Below, one piece after another: positions 34,762 to 44,366 of a stretch of 64,000 nt of DNA. Both the position numbers and the translations under genes were made by a program. The notes under the pieces are model-generated. The model searched no databases. It saw nothing but the letters and a program-made list of their open reading frames with translations, and had not been told where the DNA came from. Positions within the stretch are counted from its first letter, which is position 1. The number at the start of each line of letters is the position of its first letter. This DNA is from Slackia sp. ZJ119 (GTDB lineage: Bacteria; Actinomycetota; Coriobacteriia; Coriobacteriales; Eggerthellaceae), in the NCBI RefSeq assembly GCF_011039175.1, contig NZ_JAAKEN010000006.1, positions 1-64,000 of the forward strand, written 5' to 3'.

Positions 34762-37473
34762 TCAAGCGGACGTTTGCCCGAAAAACGACTGCGCGATGCG
34801 GGCGGATTCGGCGGCGTCCTTGGCATAAAAGTCGGCGTTGATGGACGAGGCGTACTCGGGCGTGACGACAGCGCCGGCCACCATGACGGCCACGCCGGGC
34901 AGCTCTTCATGCACGAGCGCGACCGTGCGCTCCATCGCCTTCACCGTAGTCGTCATCAGGGCAGACAGGCCGACAAGACGAGCCCCGCTTTCGCGGGCGG
35001 CTTGAAGCACGGCTTCCGGCGCCACGTCGCGGCCCAGGTCGATGATTGGAAAACCATAGTTTTCCAGCAGCATTTTGGCGATGTTCTTGCCGATGTCGTG
35101 GATGTCTCCTTCCACCGTGGCAACGATGATCGAGCGGTCGGAAGAAGGCCGAACGGAAGATTCTTGAACCGTACTTGGTTCTGAATCGGCCCTCTCAGAC
35201 CTACCAGCCCTCTCAACCCCCTCAGGCCTCCCAGCCCTGGAAGCGGCGGCAGCGAGTCCTGCAGCGGAAGCCCCGACGTCCGCCCCCTCGTCGGCCGCCG
35301 CCGCGCCGCGCACCAGATCGAAGCCGGCCTTCACCGCTTCTGCGGCGGCCATGAGCTGCGGCAAAAAGAAGGCGCCGCTGTCGTACTTTTCGCCCACCAG
35401 ATCGAGCGCCGGAATGAACACGCCGTTCACCAGCGCCAAGCCGGGGTGGCGCTCCAGCAGCTCGGCCGTGAAGTCGGCCACTGTTTTTGAGCGGCCGCAC
35501 AACACGCCCTCGACCAGGGCGTTCACCACGGCGGCGTCGGGCGCAAGCTCGTCCGGCAGCGCAATGAGGCCGCAGGCTTCGGCCTCGGCGCCTCCGGCCG
35601 CGGCGGACGCCGCTACGCCAACTGCCGCCGCACCGTTTTGCGCACCTGCACAACATCCAGCACCGCCCGCGCCCTTTTCCGCCGCGTACGGATCGACCGC
35701 CTGCGCGTACGCCTCCACAAACCGCGCCGCGCCGACGTCCTGCCCGTTCAGCACGCGAAACGCCGCCACCGCGTCCATGTATCGCCGCGACTGCGGGTTC
35801 AAAATGGGCAGGTCGAGCCCCGCCCCGAACGCCGCCGCCAAAAACGTCGCGTTCACGAGCGGCCGCTGCGGCAGGCCGAAGCTCACGTTCGACACGCCGA
35901 GCACCGTGCGCACGCCGAGCCGCTCTTTCACCAGCTGCACCGCGCGAAGCAGCTCCATCGCCTCGGCTTGGTTGGTCGCCGCAGCCATGACCAGACAATC
36001 GATGACCACGTTCGACCGCGGAATGCCGCGCATCTCGGCCTCGGCCACGATGCGCTCGGCAATGGCGAAGCGCCCCTCGGCCGTCGGAGGGATGCCGTCT
36101 TCGTCAAGCGTCAGCCCCACGACCGCGCACCCGTAACGCTGCACGAGAGGCAGCATGGCGTCCAGGCTTTCCCGCTTTCCGCTCACTGAGTTGACCAGCG
36201 GTTTTCCCGCATACGAGCGCACCGCCGCCTCAACGGCCGCCGCATCGCCCGAATCGATCTGCAAAGGCGCGGTCACCGTCGCCTGCAGCGCCTGCACCAT
36301 CTGCGCCATCGTGGCCGCCTCGTCGATGTCGGGCAGGCCCACGTTCACGTCCAAGATGTCGGCGCCGGCGTGCACCTGCGCCACTGCCTCGCCGACGATG
36401 TAGTCCGCATCGCCCTCGCGCAGCGCCTGGGCCAGGCGTTTCTTGCCCGTCGGATTGATGCGCTCGCCGATGACGGCCACCGCGTGCGCACCCGCCGGCA
36501 GCACGACCGCCTCTTGTGCGCTCGCCACCACGAAGGGCAGCGCCGCCGGGTCGCGCGGCACGGGAGACGGACGCTTGTTCACCTCACGGACCAGCAGCGC
36601 CAGATGGTCGGGCGTCGTGCCGCAGCAACCGCCGACCACCGTGGCGCCGGCATCCATGATATCGGTCATAGCCTGGGCAAACGCTTCCGGGCTCACGTCG
36701 AAGACCGTCTGGCCGTCCACGATGTGCGGCAGCCCCGCGTTCGGCTGGGCAACAAGGGGGCAGGGACACACGGCGGCCATTTCGCGCACGAACGGCGCCA
36801 GCGCATCGGGTCCTAGCGAGCAGTTCACGCCCAGCGCCGACACACCCAAACCCGCCAGCGCAGCCGCCGCGACCGCAGGCGTCGTGCCAAGGAAGGTGCG
36901 CCCGTCTTCGCCGAACGTCATGGTGGCGAACACCGGAAGGTCGGTCTGCTCGACCGCCGCCAGCACGGCCGCCTTCATTTCCCGCAGGTCAGTCATGGTT
37001 TCTATCACGATAAGATCGCAACCGGCCGCCTGGGCCGCACGCGCCTGCTCAGCGAAAACGTCGTACGCCTCGTCAAACGGCATCGTGCCCATGGGCTCGA
37101 GCAGAGCGCCCGTCGGCCCCACGTCGCCCGCCACGTAGCGTGCGCCGGCCCGCCGCGCGACTTCGGCCGCAGCCGCATACACGTCCGCCACGCTGGCCTG
37201 GCCGTTCAGCTTCAGGCGGTTCGAATTGAACGTGTTCGTGGCGATGACCTGGCTTCCCGCCTCCACATAACGCCGCTGCAGCGCCTCGATGGCATCCGGA
37301 CGCGTGACGTTCAGCACATCCGACAGCTCGGCCGGGCCCACAATCCCCGCCTGCTGCAGCAACGAGCCCATCCCGCCGTCGAACACCAAGTACGCCTCGC
37401 CCGCCAGCACGCGGGCCAAATAATCGTCCTTGACGCGAACGCGCCGAGGATGGAGGGTCGGCATCAACGCCAT
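34762..37473 (-). CDS. metH: B12-dependent methionine synthase lacking the reactivation domain
   Basis: A 903-residue cytoplasmic enzyme that makes methionine from homocysteine and methyl-tetrahydrofolate. ATG at 37473 follows GGAAAGGGG. Domains in order: homocysteine-binding barrel (about 1-310; zinc ligands in GVNCS and GGCCGT), pterin-binding barrel (about 335-590; GERINPTGKKRL, DVNVG), cobalamin cap (about 660-740), and B12-binding Rossmann domain (about 770-900; GDIHDIGKN supplies the lower-axial His, then SALMTTT). A low-complexity Ala/Gly insert lies near 620-650 and another before the B12 domain. The protein ends after the B12 domain, so the AdoMet-binding reactivation domain of classic MetH is missing. 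A separate gene at 45383 can supply it. Confidence 0.95.
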   Translation of the reverse strand: MALMPTLHPRRVRVKDDYLARVLAGEAYLVFDGGMGSLLQQAGIVGPAELSDVLNVTRPDAIEALQRRYVEAGSQVIATNTFNSNRLKLNGQASVADVYAAAAEVARRAGARYVAGDVGPTGALLEPMGTMPFDEAYDVFAEQARAAQAAGCDLIVIETMTDLREMKAAVLAAVEQTDLPVFATMTFGEDGRTFLGTTPAVAAAALAGLGVSALGVNCSLGPDALAPFVREMAAVCPCPLVAQPNAGLPHIVDGQTVFDVSPEAFAQAMTDIMDAGATVVGGCCGTTPDHLALLVREVNKRPSPVPRDPAALPFVVASAQEAVVLPAGAHAVAVIGERINPTGKKRLAQALREGDADYIVGEAVAQVHAGADILDVNVGLPDIDEAATMAQMVQALQATVTAPLQIDSGDAAAVEAAVRSYAGKPLVNSVSGKRESLDAMLPLVQRYGCAVVGLTLDEDGIPPTAEGRFAIAERIVAEAEMRGIPRSNVVIDCLVMAAATNQAEAMELLRAVQLVKERLGVRTVLGVSNVSFGLPQRPLVNATFLAAAFGAGLDLPILNPQSRRYMDAVAAFRVLNGQDVGAARFVEAYAQAVDPYAAEKGAGGAGCCAGAQNGAAAVGVAASAAAGGAEAEACGLIALPDELAPDAAVVNALVEGVLCGRSKTVADFTAELLERHPGLALVNGVFIPALDLVGEKYDSGAFFLPQLMAAAEAVKAGFDLVRGAAAADEGADVGASAAGLAAAASRAGRPEGVERAGRSERADSEPSTVQESSVRPSSDRSIIVATVEGDIHDIGKNIAKMLLENYGFPIIDLGRDVAPEAVLQAARESGARLVGLSALMTTTVKAMERTVALVHEELPGVAVMVAGAVVTPEYASSINADFYAKDAAESARIAQSFFGQTSA

Positions 37474-37851
37474 GAACTGCCCCTTTCCGCACATGTCACA
37501 CGCAATGGTCGCAGGTCATTGTAGCGGATGAATGTGCGCAGAAGCGAAACCCGCGCCCGAAACGCGACAATGGGCAGCGCCGCGCCGGCGCCGACCGCGC
37601 CGGCCGCCAAGCGTCGCAATGCTTTCCGTTTTAGTAGTACCGGTTATTATGGATGTATCAGCCATCATAGCAGTACCGCAGTCTTGACACTAACCGCCTC
37701 GGCAGCACCGCCACAGCACTAACCGCCCCGACAGCACCGCCCGCCGCAGCAGCGCCGCCGCAACGGCACCTGTGCCATAATCCCGAAAAGCGCAACCTTC
37801 CTGCAACACATTCGACCGCGCAAACGTATTCAAGGCAGAAAGGAGGCGCCC
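37474..37851. other. Divergent promoter region between metH and the sigma factor gene
   Basis: A minus-strand -10-like TACAAT (complement of 37518-37523) may drive metH. I looked for a cobalamin or SAM riboswitch before metH and saw none in the roughly 50-nt leader. Imperfect CAGCACCGCC repeats occupy 37700-37760. Confidence 0.45.
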
Positions 37852-38427
37852 ATGTTACCTCGAAAACGACAGGCGAACGCAAACAGCCTGGAAGACGCCA
37901 TCGACCGGTTCGGCGACACGGTGCTGAGACTGGCGATGTCGCGGCTGCGCAACAAAGCCGACGCCGAAGACGTGTTCCAGAACGTGTTTTTGGCGCTCTA
38001 CCGCAGCGCCCCTGATTTCGCGAACACCGAACACCAGAAGGCATGGCTGCTGCGAACCACGTGCAATGCCTGCAATGACCTGGCCCGACATCGTTCAAGG
38101 CGAATGGTGGCATCGCTTGAAGGCGTTGACGTCGCCGATGCCGCCGCGCCCGACGATTCGACCGAAGCCTTCGACGCCGCCCTGGCCGCGCTGACCGAGG
38201 CGCAGCGGACGGCGGTGCATCTGTATTACTTCGAAGGGTATTCGGCGGCAGAAATCGGACGCATCACCGGCGAAAACCCCACGACGGTGCGCTCGCACCT
38301 GATGCGGGCCCGCAAGGCGATGCGCGTATCGCTCGAACGAAGCAGCGACGCGGCCCGCCTGGCCTATGTGCCGCAGCTTTCCGTGCCCGACCACGAGGCG
38401 GCCCGCTCGCCGGGGCCTGGAGCGTAG
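37852..38427 (+). CDS. ECF-type RNA polymerase sigma factor
   Basis: A 191-residue sigma-70 family factor; ATG at 37852 follows AAAGGAGG. Region 2 spans about 12-80 (FGDTVLRLAMSRLRNKADAEDVFQNVFLAL, with the DAED(V)FQ(N) -10 recognition helix). Region 4 spans about 112-165 (ALTEAQRTAVHLYYFEGYSAAEIGRI and TTVRSHLMRARKAM). The downstream membrane protein gene (38542) is in the usual position of its anti-sigma or sensor partner. It responds to an unknown envelope cue. Confidence 0.93.
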   Translation: MLPRKRQANANSLEDAIDRFGDTVLRLAMSRLRNKADAEDVFQNVFLALYRSAPDFANTEHQKAWLLRTTCNACNDLARHRSRRMVASLEGVDVADAAAPDDSTEAFDAALAALTEAQRTAVHLYYFEGYSAAEIGRITGENPTTVRSHLMRARKAMRVSLERSSDAARLAYVPQLSVPDHEAARSPGPGA

Positions 38428-38541
38428 GCGGCCCGACGCGGCAAGCCGGCCGGCGCAGGCGGCCACGCACGACCGCGGCGCAGGCCGCGGCACGACGGCC
38501 CACCACCTCCCTCACCGACATTCACAAGAAAGGCGGCACCC

Positions 38542-40443
38542 ATGCATGAGAAAGAATTCGCCCGTCGATATGCGGCGGCGCAAGAAAAAGTGACCGCGTC
38601 CGACGACCTGAAAAAGCGAACGCTGGCAGCAGCGGAAGCGGAAGGCAAAACCGCCCGCCAGGCAGCCTCGAAGCAGCCGACATCCGAAGCGGCAGCAGGC
38701 GTTGTCGCAGGTCATCCCGCATATCAAGAAGCCCCGGCAACAGCTCCGACCGTCAGAGCGCGGCGCGGCTGGCAGCGGCCCGCCGTCGCAGGCGTCGCAG
38801 CGGCGCTTTTGGCCGTAGCCTGCGCACCGCTGGTCTTGGGCGGCTTGAGCGGCACGGATTCCGCAGAACCGGCAGGCAGCACGACCGAGAACAGCTCGGC
38901 CCCCATCGCGGCCGGCGCAGGCCCATCGCAGGCCTCCGCCGCAGATTCCCTGTTCAGCGTGCAAGCGTACGCGGCTTCGCTCGACTCGTTCATCCCGTCC
39001 GACGACGGCCTCATCCGCTTCCCCATCGACTCGTCCCTCGGCTTTTCCAGCCAGTCCGCCAACGACTGGTACCCCGGCTTCGTCTTCTCCGTAGAAGGCG
39101 ACGGCATCGAACGCATCCAAGCCACGCTGTCCGACGGCGAGCTGTGCTCCTACGCCTTCGAGGAGCTCACGTTGGCCAACGACCGCGAAAAGCTTGCTGA
39201 GCTGGCCGGATGGAAGCCGTACGCCCGCGGCATGGGCACGTATTACCGCGACTACGACTGGGTCGGCGGCGTCAGGCCCTCGGACGGCGGGGCGAAAGAC
39301 GATCCCGACCGCGTCTTCTCGACGCGCCTGATCAAACGCCTCGGGAGCACCATCGACATGCCCGTCTCCCCCGACGAGCCGCTCATGCTGGGCATGTGGT
39401 TCGACGCGTCCGACTATCCGACGGACGCCTCAGGCCGCATAGACATGGCCGCGCTTGACGGGCAAACGCTGACGATCACGGCGCAGTATGCCGACGGAGC
39501 CTGCCAGACGCAAGTCATTGACCTGCGCAAAGGCACGTTCCTGGGCGATTGGAGCAATTTCGACCCCCGCAGCGCGTGCGACATCGTGCCGATCGGGCCA
39601 CCGCTTTCCGAGGAAGAGGCGCTCGCGTGCAGCTCGCCTGTCACGACCGTGTACGGCACGGTCGCAAGTGTCACGAACGAGCCGCATCCCTACGCGCTCG
39701 ACCGCGCCAACGAACATGCCGACGCCGTCGTGCCGGTGGACCAGAGCGAGCTCGAAGCCGCCCTGGAACGATCGCCGTACGTGACGTGCGAAGGCGTGCC
39801 GGCGGGACGCCAGCTTGCCGAAGACGGGCAGCTGTCGGCGACGGTGCTGTCGCTGGACGAGCAGGGCGGCAGCCCGTCGGAAAGCGTCGTGAAGCTGAGC
39901 AGTGTCTCTGGAGAGACATCGCGCGAACTGCCTGCGGAAATAAACTTCGCAACCGACACCGAACTAAGCGCCTACCTGGGGCAACTCGACCAGATGAACT
40001 ACGTCCTGCGAGCCCGCGACGGGTTCTCCGTAAGCGAAGAAGGCACGCTGGACGACGGGCACGTGTATCAGATCGTGCGGATGACGGCAAAGAACGAAGG
40101 CTCGAAACCGGTAGAGTTTTTAACCGCTGAGCTGGGCGTTCCCGGTATTGTTGATGAAAACAGTCAGCAAACGCGCTTCGCCGTGGAGTGCTTCGGAGCG
40201 GCCACCGACGGCGAGAGCGCCTTCGACAACGGCGGCATGTCGCTGAGGCTGCAGCCGGGCGAAAGCCGCCACGTGACGCTCGCCTACGTGCTGCCTCGCG
40301 AGACGGCAGAATCCGGCGAAGCGGTGTTCGCCAGCGGCGTAGTGGCTGACCCGGACGGGAATTCCCTGATCAGCCTGGCATCCGTGCCGGCAGAAACGAA
40401 AAGCACGGCCGATCTGGCGGAAGGCTCGATGATGCAGCTGTAG
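38542..40443 (+). CDS. Single-span membrane protein, probable sigma-factor partner
   Basis: A 633-residue protein; ATG at 38542 follows AAAGGCGG. The N-terminal 75 residues are cytoplasmic and charged (FARRYAAAQEKVTASDDLKK resembles the short anti-sigma start of DUF4179-like proteins). One membrane helix spans about 80-100 (PAVAGVAAALLAVACAPLVLG). The rest is a large extracytoplasmic part of beta-rich domains, ending in an immunoglobulin-like segment (LQPGESRHVTLAYVLPRE). No zinc anti-sigma motif (HxxxCxxC) is present. Location 114 bp after the sigma gene and topology make an anti-sigma or sensor role likely but unproven. Confidence 0.75.
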   Translation: MHEKEFARRYAAAQEKVTASDDLKKRTLAAAEAEGKTARQAASKQPTSEAAAGVVAGHPAYQEAPATAPTVRARRGWQRPAVAGVAAALLAVACAPLVLGGLSGTDSAEPAGSTTENSSAPIAAGAGPSQASAADSLFSVQAYAASLDSFIPSDDGLIRFPIDSSLGFSSQSANDWYPGFVFSVEGDGIERIQATLSDGELCSYAFEELTLANDREKLAELAGWKPYARGMGTYYRDYDWVGGVRPSDGGAKDDPDRVFSTRLIKRLGSTIDMPVSPDEPLMLGMWFDASDYPTDASGRIDMAALDGQTLTITAQYADGACQTQVIDLRKGTFLGDWSNFDPRSACDIVPIGPPLSEEEALACSSPVTTVYGTVASVTNEPHPYALDRANEHADAVVPVDQSELEAALERSPYVTCEGVPAGRQLAEDGQLSATVLSLDEQGGSPSESVVKLSSVSGETSRELPAEINFATDTELSAYLGQLDQMNYVLRARDGFSVSEEGTLDDGHVYQIVRMTAKNEGSKPVEFLTAELGVPGIVDENSQQTRFAVECFGAATDGESAFDNGGMSLRLQPGESRHVTLAYVLPRETAESGEAVFASGVVADPDGNSLISLASVPAETKSTADLAEGSMMQL

Positions 40444-40477
40444 CCAGCAAGGGCTGTAGCAGCCCCGGAAGTACCAC

Positions 40478-40517
40478 CCGCCCCGGAAGCGCTACCGCCG
40501 CAGCGCTTTCGGGGCGG
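40478..40517. terminator. Bidirectional terminator between convergent genes
   Basis: A 16-bp stem (CCGCCCCGGAAGCGCT at 40478-40493 with 40502-40517, one mismatch that can be G-T paired) with an 8-nt loop. It has no long T-run. It lies between the convergent sigma-partner gene and menG. Confidence 0.65.
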
Positions 40518-40521
40518 CCGT

Positions 40522-41265
40522 CTATTCCGGCTTCTTCGCCACGTGCACCGCCGCAATGCCGCCGGTGTAGTTTTTCCAGGTCACGTCCACGAATCCGGCC
40601 CGATACATCAGCGCGGCGAGTCCCGCCTGGTCCGGAAACGCCCGGATCGACTTCCCCAAATACACGAACCCGTCGCGGTCGCCAGTGATCAGCCCGCCCC
40701 ACAGCGGGATCAGGTGCTTCAAATACACCCCGTACAGCCCCCGCCACGCGCGGTTCGGCGGCGTCGAGAATTCCAGGCACACCAGCGCCCCGCCCGGCTT
40801 CAGCACCCGGAGCATCTCCGCCAAGGCCCGCGGGCGGTCGGGCATGTTGCGGATGCCGTAGGCCATGGTCACCACGTCGTAGCTGGCGTCCGCGTAGGGG
40901 ATGTCCTGCGCGTCCACCACCTCGAAGTCCACCGGCACGCCGCACGACGCGCCCGCCGCCATGTGTCCCCGCGCAACGTCCAGCATTTCCGGCACCAGAT
41001 CGGTACACTGGATGTGCCGCGGCTTTTTCGCCCGGGCCACCGCAAACGTCACGTCGCCCGTTCCTCCGGCGATGTCAAGCACGTCGTCATCAGGCCCGAT
41101 AGGCGCCTGTCGCATCATGCCGTCCAGCCACGCGCGATACGCCCCGAAGCTCGACACGGCGTTGAAGCGCTCGTACTTCTTTGCGATGTGGGAGAAAATG
41201 TCCTTCACGCGCTCCGACGAAATCTCGGCTGGCGCCTCTTCGCCCGTGGCGGTGTCGATGGTCAT
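40522..41265 (-). CDS. menG: Demethylmenaquinone methyltransferase (UbiE/MenG)
   Basis: A 247-residue SAM-dependent methyltransferase that adds the C2/C3 ring methyl in the last classic step of menaquinone synthesis. Start at 41265 (MTIDTATG) follows GGGGGA. Signature segments: VKDIFSHIAKKYERFNAVSSFG, VLDIAGGTGDVTFAVA (SAM site), YDVVTMAYGIRNMPDRPRAL, GGALVCLEFSTPPN and YTGGIAAVHVAKK. The divergent gene at 41421 is a candidate second menaquinone methyltransferase, so this region looks like a quinone-tailoring locus for anaerobic respiration. Confidence 0.96.
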   Translation of the reverse strand: MTIDTATGEEAPAEISSERVKDIFSHIAKKYERFNAVSSFGAYRAWLDGMMRQAPIGPDDDVLDIAGGTGDVTFAVARAKKPRHIQCTDLVPEMLDVARGHMAAGASCGVPVDFEVVDAQDIPYADASYDVVTMAYGIRNMPDRPRALAEMLRVLKPGGALVCLEFSTPPNRAWRGLYGVYLKHLIPLWGGLITGDRDGFVYLGKSIRAFPDQAGLAALMYRAGFVDVTWKNYTGGIAAVHVAKKPE

Positions 41266-41420
41266 GAGTCCCCCATTCGTCTCTGTGCTTCGCCGCACCC
41301 GGCGGCTTCTCACCCAGTATAGAAAATTTTCCAAGGTTTTCGGCAGCAACGCTCACGAGTGGACGAAAAGTTCTACCATGACTGAAAAACACATCAAACC
41401 GCCACGGGAAGAAGGGTCCG

Positions 41421-42776
41421 ATGCTGTCCGAGCGCTTGCTCTCTACCATCATCCACGAAATGACTGAAAACTACCTCAAGCTCGACCCTGTGGACGACCC
41501 CATGTTCCCGCCTGCGAAGCCCGGGCAGAAAACGATGCTCTACCTGCACGTTCCTTTCTGCGAGCGCCTGTGCCCCTATTGCAGCTTCAACCGCTACACC
41601 TTCCGCGAGGACATCGCGCGGCCCTATTTCGCGTCGCTGCGCCAAGAGATGCGCATGCTGGCCGACCTGGGTTATGACATCGAAAGCGTCTATATGGGCG
41701 GCGGCACCCCGACGGTCCTCATCGACGAGCTGTGCGAAACGCTCGACCTGGCCCGCGACTTGTGGGACATCCGCGAAGTGGCCAGCGAAACGAACCCGAA
41801 CCACCTGACGCAGCCGTGGCTCGACAAGCTGCACGGCCGCGTCCAGCGCCTGTCGGTGGGCGTGCAGAGCTTCGACGACGGGCTGTTGCGGCAAATGGAC
41901 CGGTACGAAAAATACGGCAGCGGCGCGGAGATCCTCGAGCGCATCGGCGAGGCCCGCAGCTACTTCGACCAGCTCAACGTGGACATGATCTTCAACTTCC
42001 CCAGCCAGACGGAGGACATTCTCTTCTCTGACCTGGAGAAAATCGCGCTGTGCGGCTGCCACGAAACCACGTTCTCGCCGCTGTACGTGTCGAGGTGCAC
42101 GACGAAGAACATGGAAAAAGTGCTCGGGAAGCTGGACTACGACAAGGAGTACCGCTTCTACCAGATCATCGACGGCGTGCTGGCGGGCGGCGACGACCCC
42201 CTGTTCAGCCGCGCAACGCTGTGGACGTTCAAGCGCAACGGCGCCTCGAGCGCAAAAACCGCCGCGGCCGAGGCCGATGCAGACGGCGCAAACGGTCCCA
42301 TCATCGACGAATACCAGACGTTCTACGACGAGTACCCCGCGCTCGGCAGCGGATCCATCACGCACCTGGACGGGCACCTGTACGTGAACACCTTCAGCCT
42401 GCACGAGTACAACGAGGCCATCGCCGCAGGTCACATGTCGGTTATGGGGAAGTCGAAAATGAAGCGGCGCAACGCGATGCGCTATTGTTTCATGGTGAAC
42501 CTGTACAAATGCCGCCTGGACAAGCAAGCCTTCAAGCGCGAATTCGGCGTGAGCGTGGAGGCCGGGCTGCCGCTCGAGATGGCCTTCATGCGAGCGAACC
42601 GCGCCTTCGAAACGGACGACGCCGAGCGCCTGACGCTCACCCCGCGCGGCCGCTACCTGACCGTCGTGATGTACCGGCAGTTCTTGAGCGGCATGAACAA
42701 CCTGCGCGACCAGGCCCGCAGCGTGCTGAACGGCCCGGAGCGTGAGCTGCTGTTCGGCGACGGAAAGCCGGCGTAA
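41421..42776 (+). CDS. HemN-like radical SAM protein, candidate menaquinone C8-methyltransferase
   Basis: A 451-residue class C (HemN-like) radical SAM protein. The iron-sulfur ligands are Cys47, Cys51 and Cys54 in CERLCPYC (CX3CX2C), followed by YMGGGTPT, SVGVQSFDDGLL and a DMIFNFPSQT segment. A HemN-type C-terminal domain is present. Close relatives include coproporphyrinogen dehydrogenase, HemW and the MenK/MqnK group that methylates C8 of menaquinone in epsilonproteobacteria and Coriobacteriia. I prefer MenK/MqnK because the gene is divergent from menG with a 155-bp shared promoter region and no heme genes are near. This is inference. ATG at 41421 follows AAGAAGGG. Confidence 0.72.
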   Translation: MLSERLLSTIIHEMTENYLKLDPVDDPMFPPAKPGQKTMLYLHVPFCERLCPYCSFNRYTFREDIARPYFASLRQEMRMLADLGYDIESVYMGGGTPTVLIDELCETLDLARDLWDIREVASETNPNHLTQPWLDKLHGRVQRLSVGVQSFDDGLLRQMDRYEKYGSGAEILERIGEARSYFDQLNVDMIFNFPSQTEDILFSDLEKIALCGCHETTFSPLYVSRCTTKNMEKVLGKLDYDKEYRFYQIIDGVLAGGDDPLFSRATLWTFKRNGASSAKTAAAEADADGANGPIIDEYQTFYDEYPALGSGSITHLDGHLYVNTFSLHEYNEAIAAGHMSVMGKSKMKRRNAMRYCFMVNLYKCRLDKQAFKREFGVSVEAGLPLEMAFMRANRAFETDDAERLTLTPRGRYLTVVMYRQFLSGMNNLRDQARSVLNGPERELLFGDGKPA

Positions 42777-43010
42777 CGAGGGGCGTGCGGCGGCGAGGAT
42801 GGACGCATCGGTTGCGCGGCGCCAAGGTTTGCGCTTCTAATTCCGTACTTGGTTTCAATTTGGTATCTTCGCCCGTCCGACTGTCCGGCCTCCGCAGCGG
42901 CGAGGCTGGGCATCTGGCCGCTCCCCTGTGAGTTTCGGGGAAATGGCCGGCCCGCTCTTCCACAATGCTAAGATGTCCTTCTACCCTCACGGAAGAAAGG
43001 ACGAGCGACC

Positions 43011-44366
43011 ATGCTTCTGAGCGCGTCTTACGTTCTCCCCATAACCTCCGAACCTATCGCAAACGGCGCCGTGCTGGTGCGCGACGACAAGATCCGCGAC
43101 ATCGGCACGCTTGACATGCTGCGACTGCGCTACCCCGACGAAGAGGTGCGCGACTTCGGCAAAGCAGCCATTCTACCTGGGCTGATCGACCTGCACACGC
43201 ACGTGGAGAACGCCGTCATGCGCGGCATCGTCCACGACGTGCCCTACACCACATGGATCACGTCGACGCTGAAGATAGCCGCGAAGATGGACGTCGCCGA
43301 CTGGTACGACTCGGCCACCCTCGGCGGGCTTGAGGCGCTTTCGAGCGGCATCACGTGCATCGCCGACATCACCACCACGGGCGCAGCATGCACGGCCATG
43401 CAGCGTCTGGGCATGCGCAGCGTCATCTATCGCGAGGTCGGCGCCATGGAGAAGAGCCGCGTTGACTTCGCCATGCGCCAAGCGGAAAACGACATCCGCC
43501 ACTGGCGCGAAGAGGTCGACGGCTCGCGCGTCTCCATCGGCATTGCGCCGGCGGCCATCTACGCCTGCCATCCGTCGGTGTTCACACGGGTCAGCGAGCT
43601 AGCCAATCGCGAAGGGCTGCCGGTCGCCATGCACATGGCCGGGGCGCAAGAGGAATACAACTTCGTGCGCTACGGCTCGTCGCCCTTCGCCGTCCACACC
43701 ATGGACAACAAACGCGGCTTCGTGGAGATCCCCCCGTGGCTTCCCACGGGCACCACGCCGGTGCGCTACGCGCTGGAATGGGGCGCCTTTGAATCTGATA
43801 ACGTACTTGCTATTCATTGCGTACACGTCGATGACCAGGACATTCAGAAGCTCAAGGAGTACGACGTGGCCGTAGGCGTGTGCCCGCGCTGCAACGCGCA
43901 GCTGGGCATGGGCGTCGCTCCCATCCAGGACTTTTTGCAGGCCGGCCTGAAGCTGGGCCTGGGGACCGACTCGCCCGCCGCGACGGACTCCATCGACATG
44001 ATGGAAGAGATGCGCCTCGGCATGCTCATCCAACGCGCAGTCAACTCGCGGGCCTTCCTCGACGCGCAGCAGATGCTGCACATGGCAACCATCGGCGGCG
44101 CCCGTGCGCTGCGCATCGACGACAAGGTCGGCTCGCTTGAGATCGGCAAGCAGGCCGACGTCATCGCCGTCGATCTGTCGGGGTCGCACCAGACGCCGGC
44201 CATCGACCCGGTGTCGGCCATCGTGAACACGTGCAGCGGCAGCGACGTGGCGATGACCATGGTCGACGGCAACGTGCTGTACGAGAAGGACCGCTGGAAC
44301 GTCGGCGTCGAGGTGGCCCGCAGCATCGCGCGGGTGATCGAGATCCGCAGCAAGCTGAGGATGTGA
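43011..44366 (+). CDS. Amidohydrolase of the MTA/SAH deaminase and aminofutalosine deaminase group
   Basis: A 451-residue metal-dependent deaminase; ATG at 43011 follows AAAGGACGAG. The metal ligands are visible: DLHTHVEN (HxH), VAMHMAG (His), LAIHCVHV (His) and LGTDSPAATDS (Asp). The N- and C-terminal parts (GAVLVRDDKI; KVGSLEIGKQADVIAVD) form the beta-sandwich of the TrzA/SsnA subfamily. Family members deaminate methylthioadenosine, S-adenosylhomocysteine, guanine or aminodeoxyfutalosine. Because it follows two menaquinone methyltransferase candidates, aminodeoxyfutalosine deamination (alternative menaquinone pathway) deserves testing. A general SAH or MTA role is equally possible. Confidence 0.85.
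   Translation: MLLSASYVLPITSEPIANGAVLVRDDKIRDIGTLDMLRLRYPDEEVRDFGKAAILPGLIDLHTHVENAVMRGIVHDVPYTTWITSTLKIAAKMDVADWYDSATLGGLEALSSGITCIADITTTGAACTAMQRLGMRSVIYREVGAMEKSRVDFAMRQAENDIRHWREEVDGSRVSIGIAPAAIYACHPSVFTRVSELANREGLPVAMHMAGAQEEYNFVRYGSSPFAVHTMDNKRGFVEIPPWLPTGTTPVRYALEWGAFESDNVLAIHCVHVDDQDIQKLKEYDVAVGVCPRCNAQLGMGVAPIQDFLQAGLKLGLGTDSPAATDSIDMMEEMRLGMLIQRAVNSRAFLDAQQMLHMATIGGARALRIDDKVGSLEIGKQADVIAVDLSGSHQTPAIDPVSAIVNTCSGSDVAMTMVDGNVLYEKDRWNVGVEVARSIARVIEIRSKLRM

Noticed and set aside
37474-37560. Cobalamin or SAM riboswitch before metH
   Set aside because: The leader between the likely promoter and the start codon is too short, and no B12-box-like sequence is visible.
41421-42776. Annotation as oxygen-independent coproporphyrinogen oxidase (HemN) or HemW
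   Set aside because: Cannot be excluded by motif alone, but no heme genes are near and the divergent neighbour is menG, so a menaquinone methyltransferase is preferred.
43173-43571. Antisense frames inside the amidohydrolase gene and similar long antisense frames elsewhere (for example 35222-35998 and 24459-25727)
   Set aside because: They are shadows created by high GC and codon bias of genuine genes. They lack start signals and recognisable domains.
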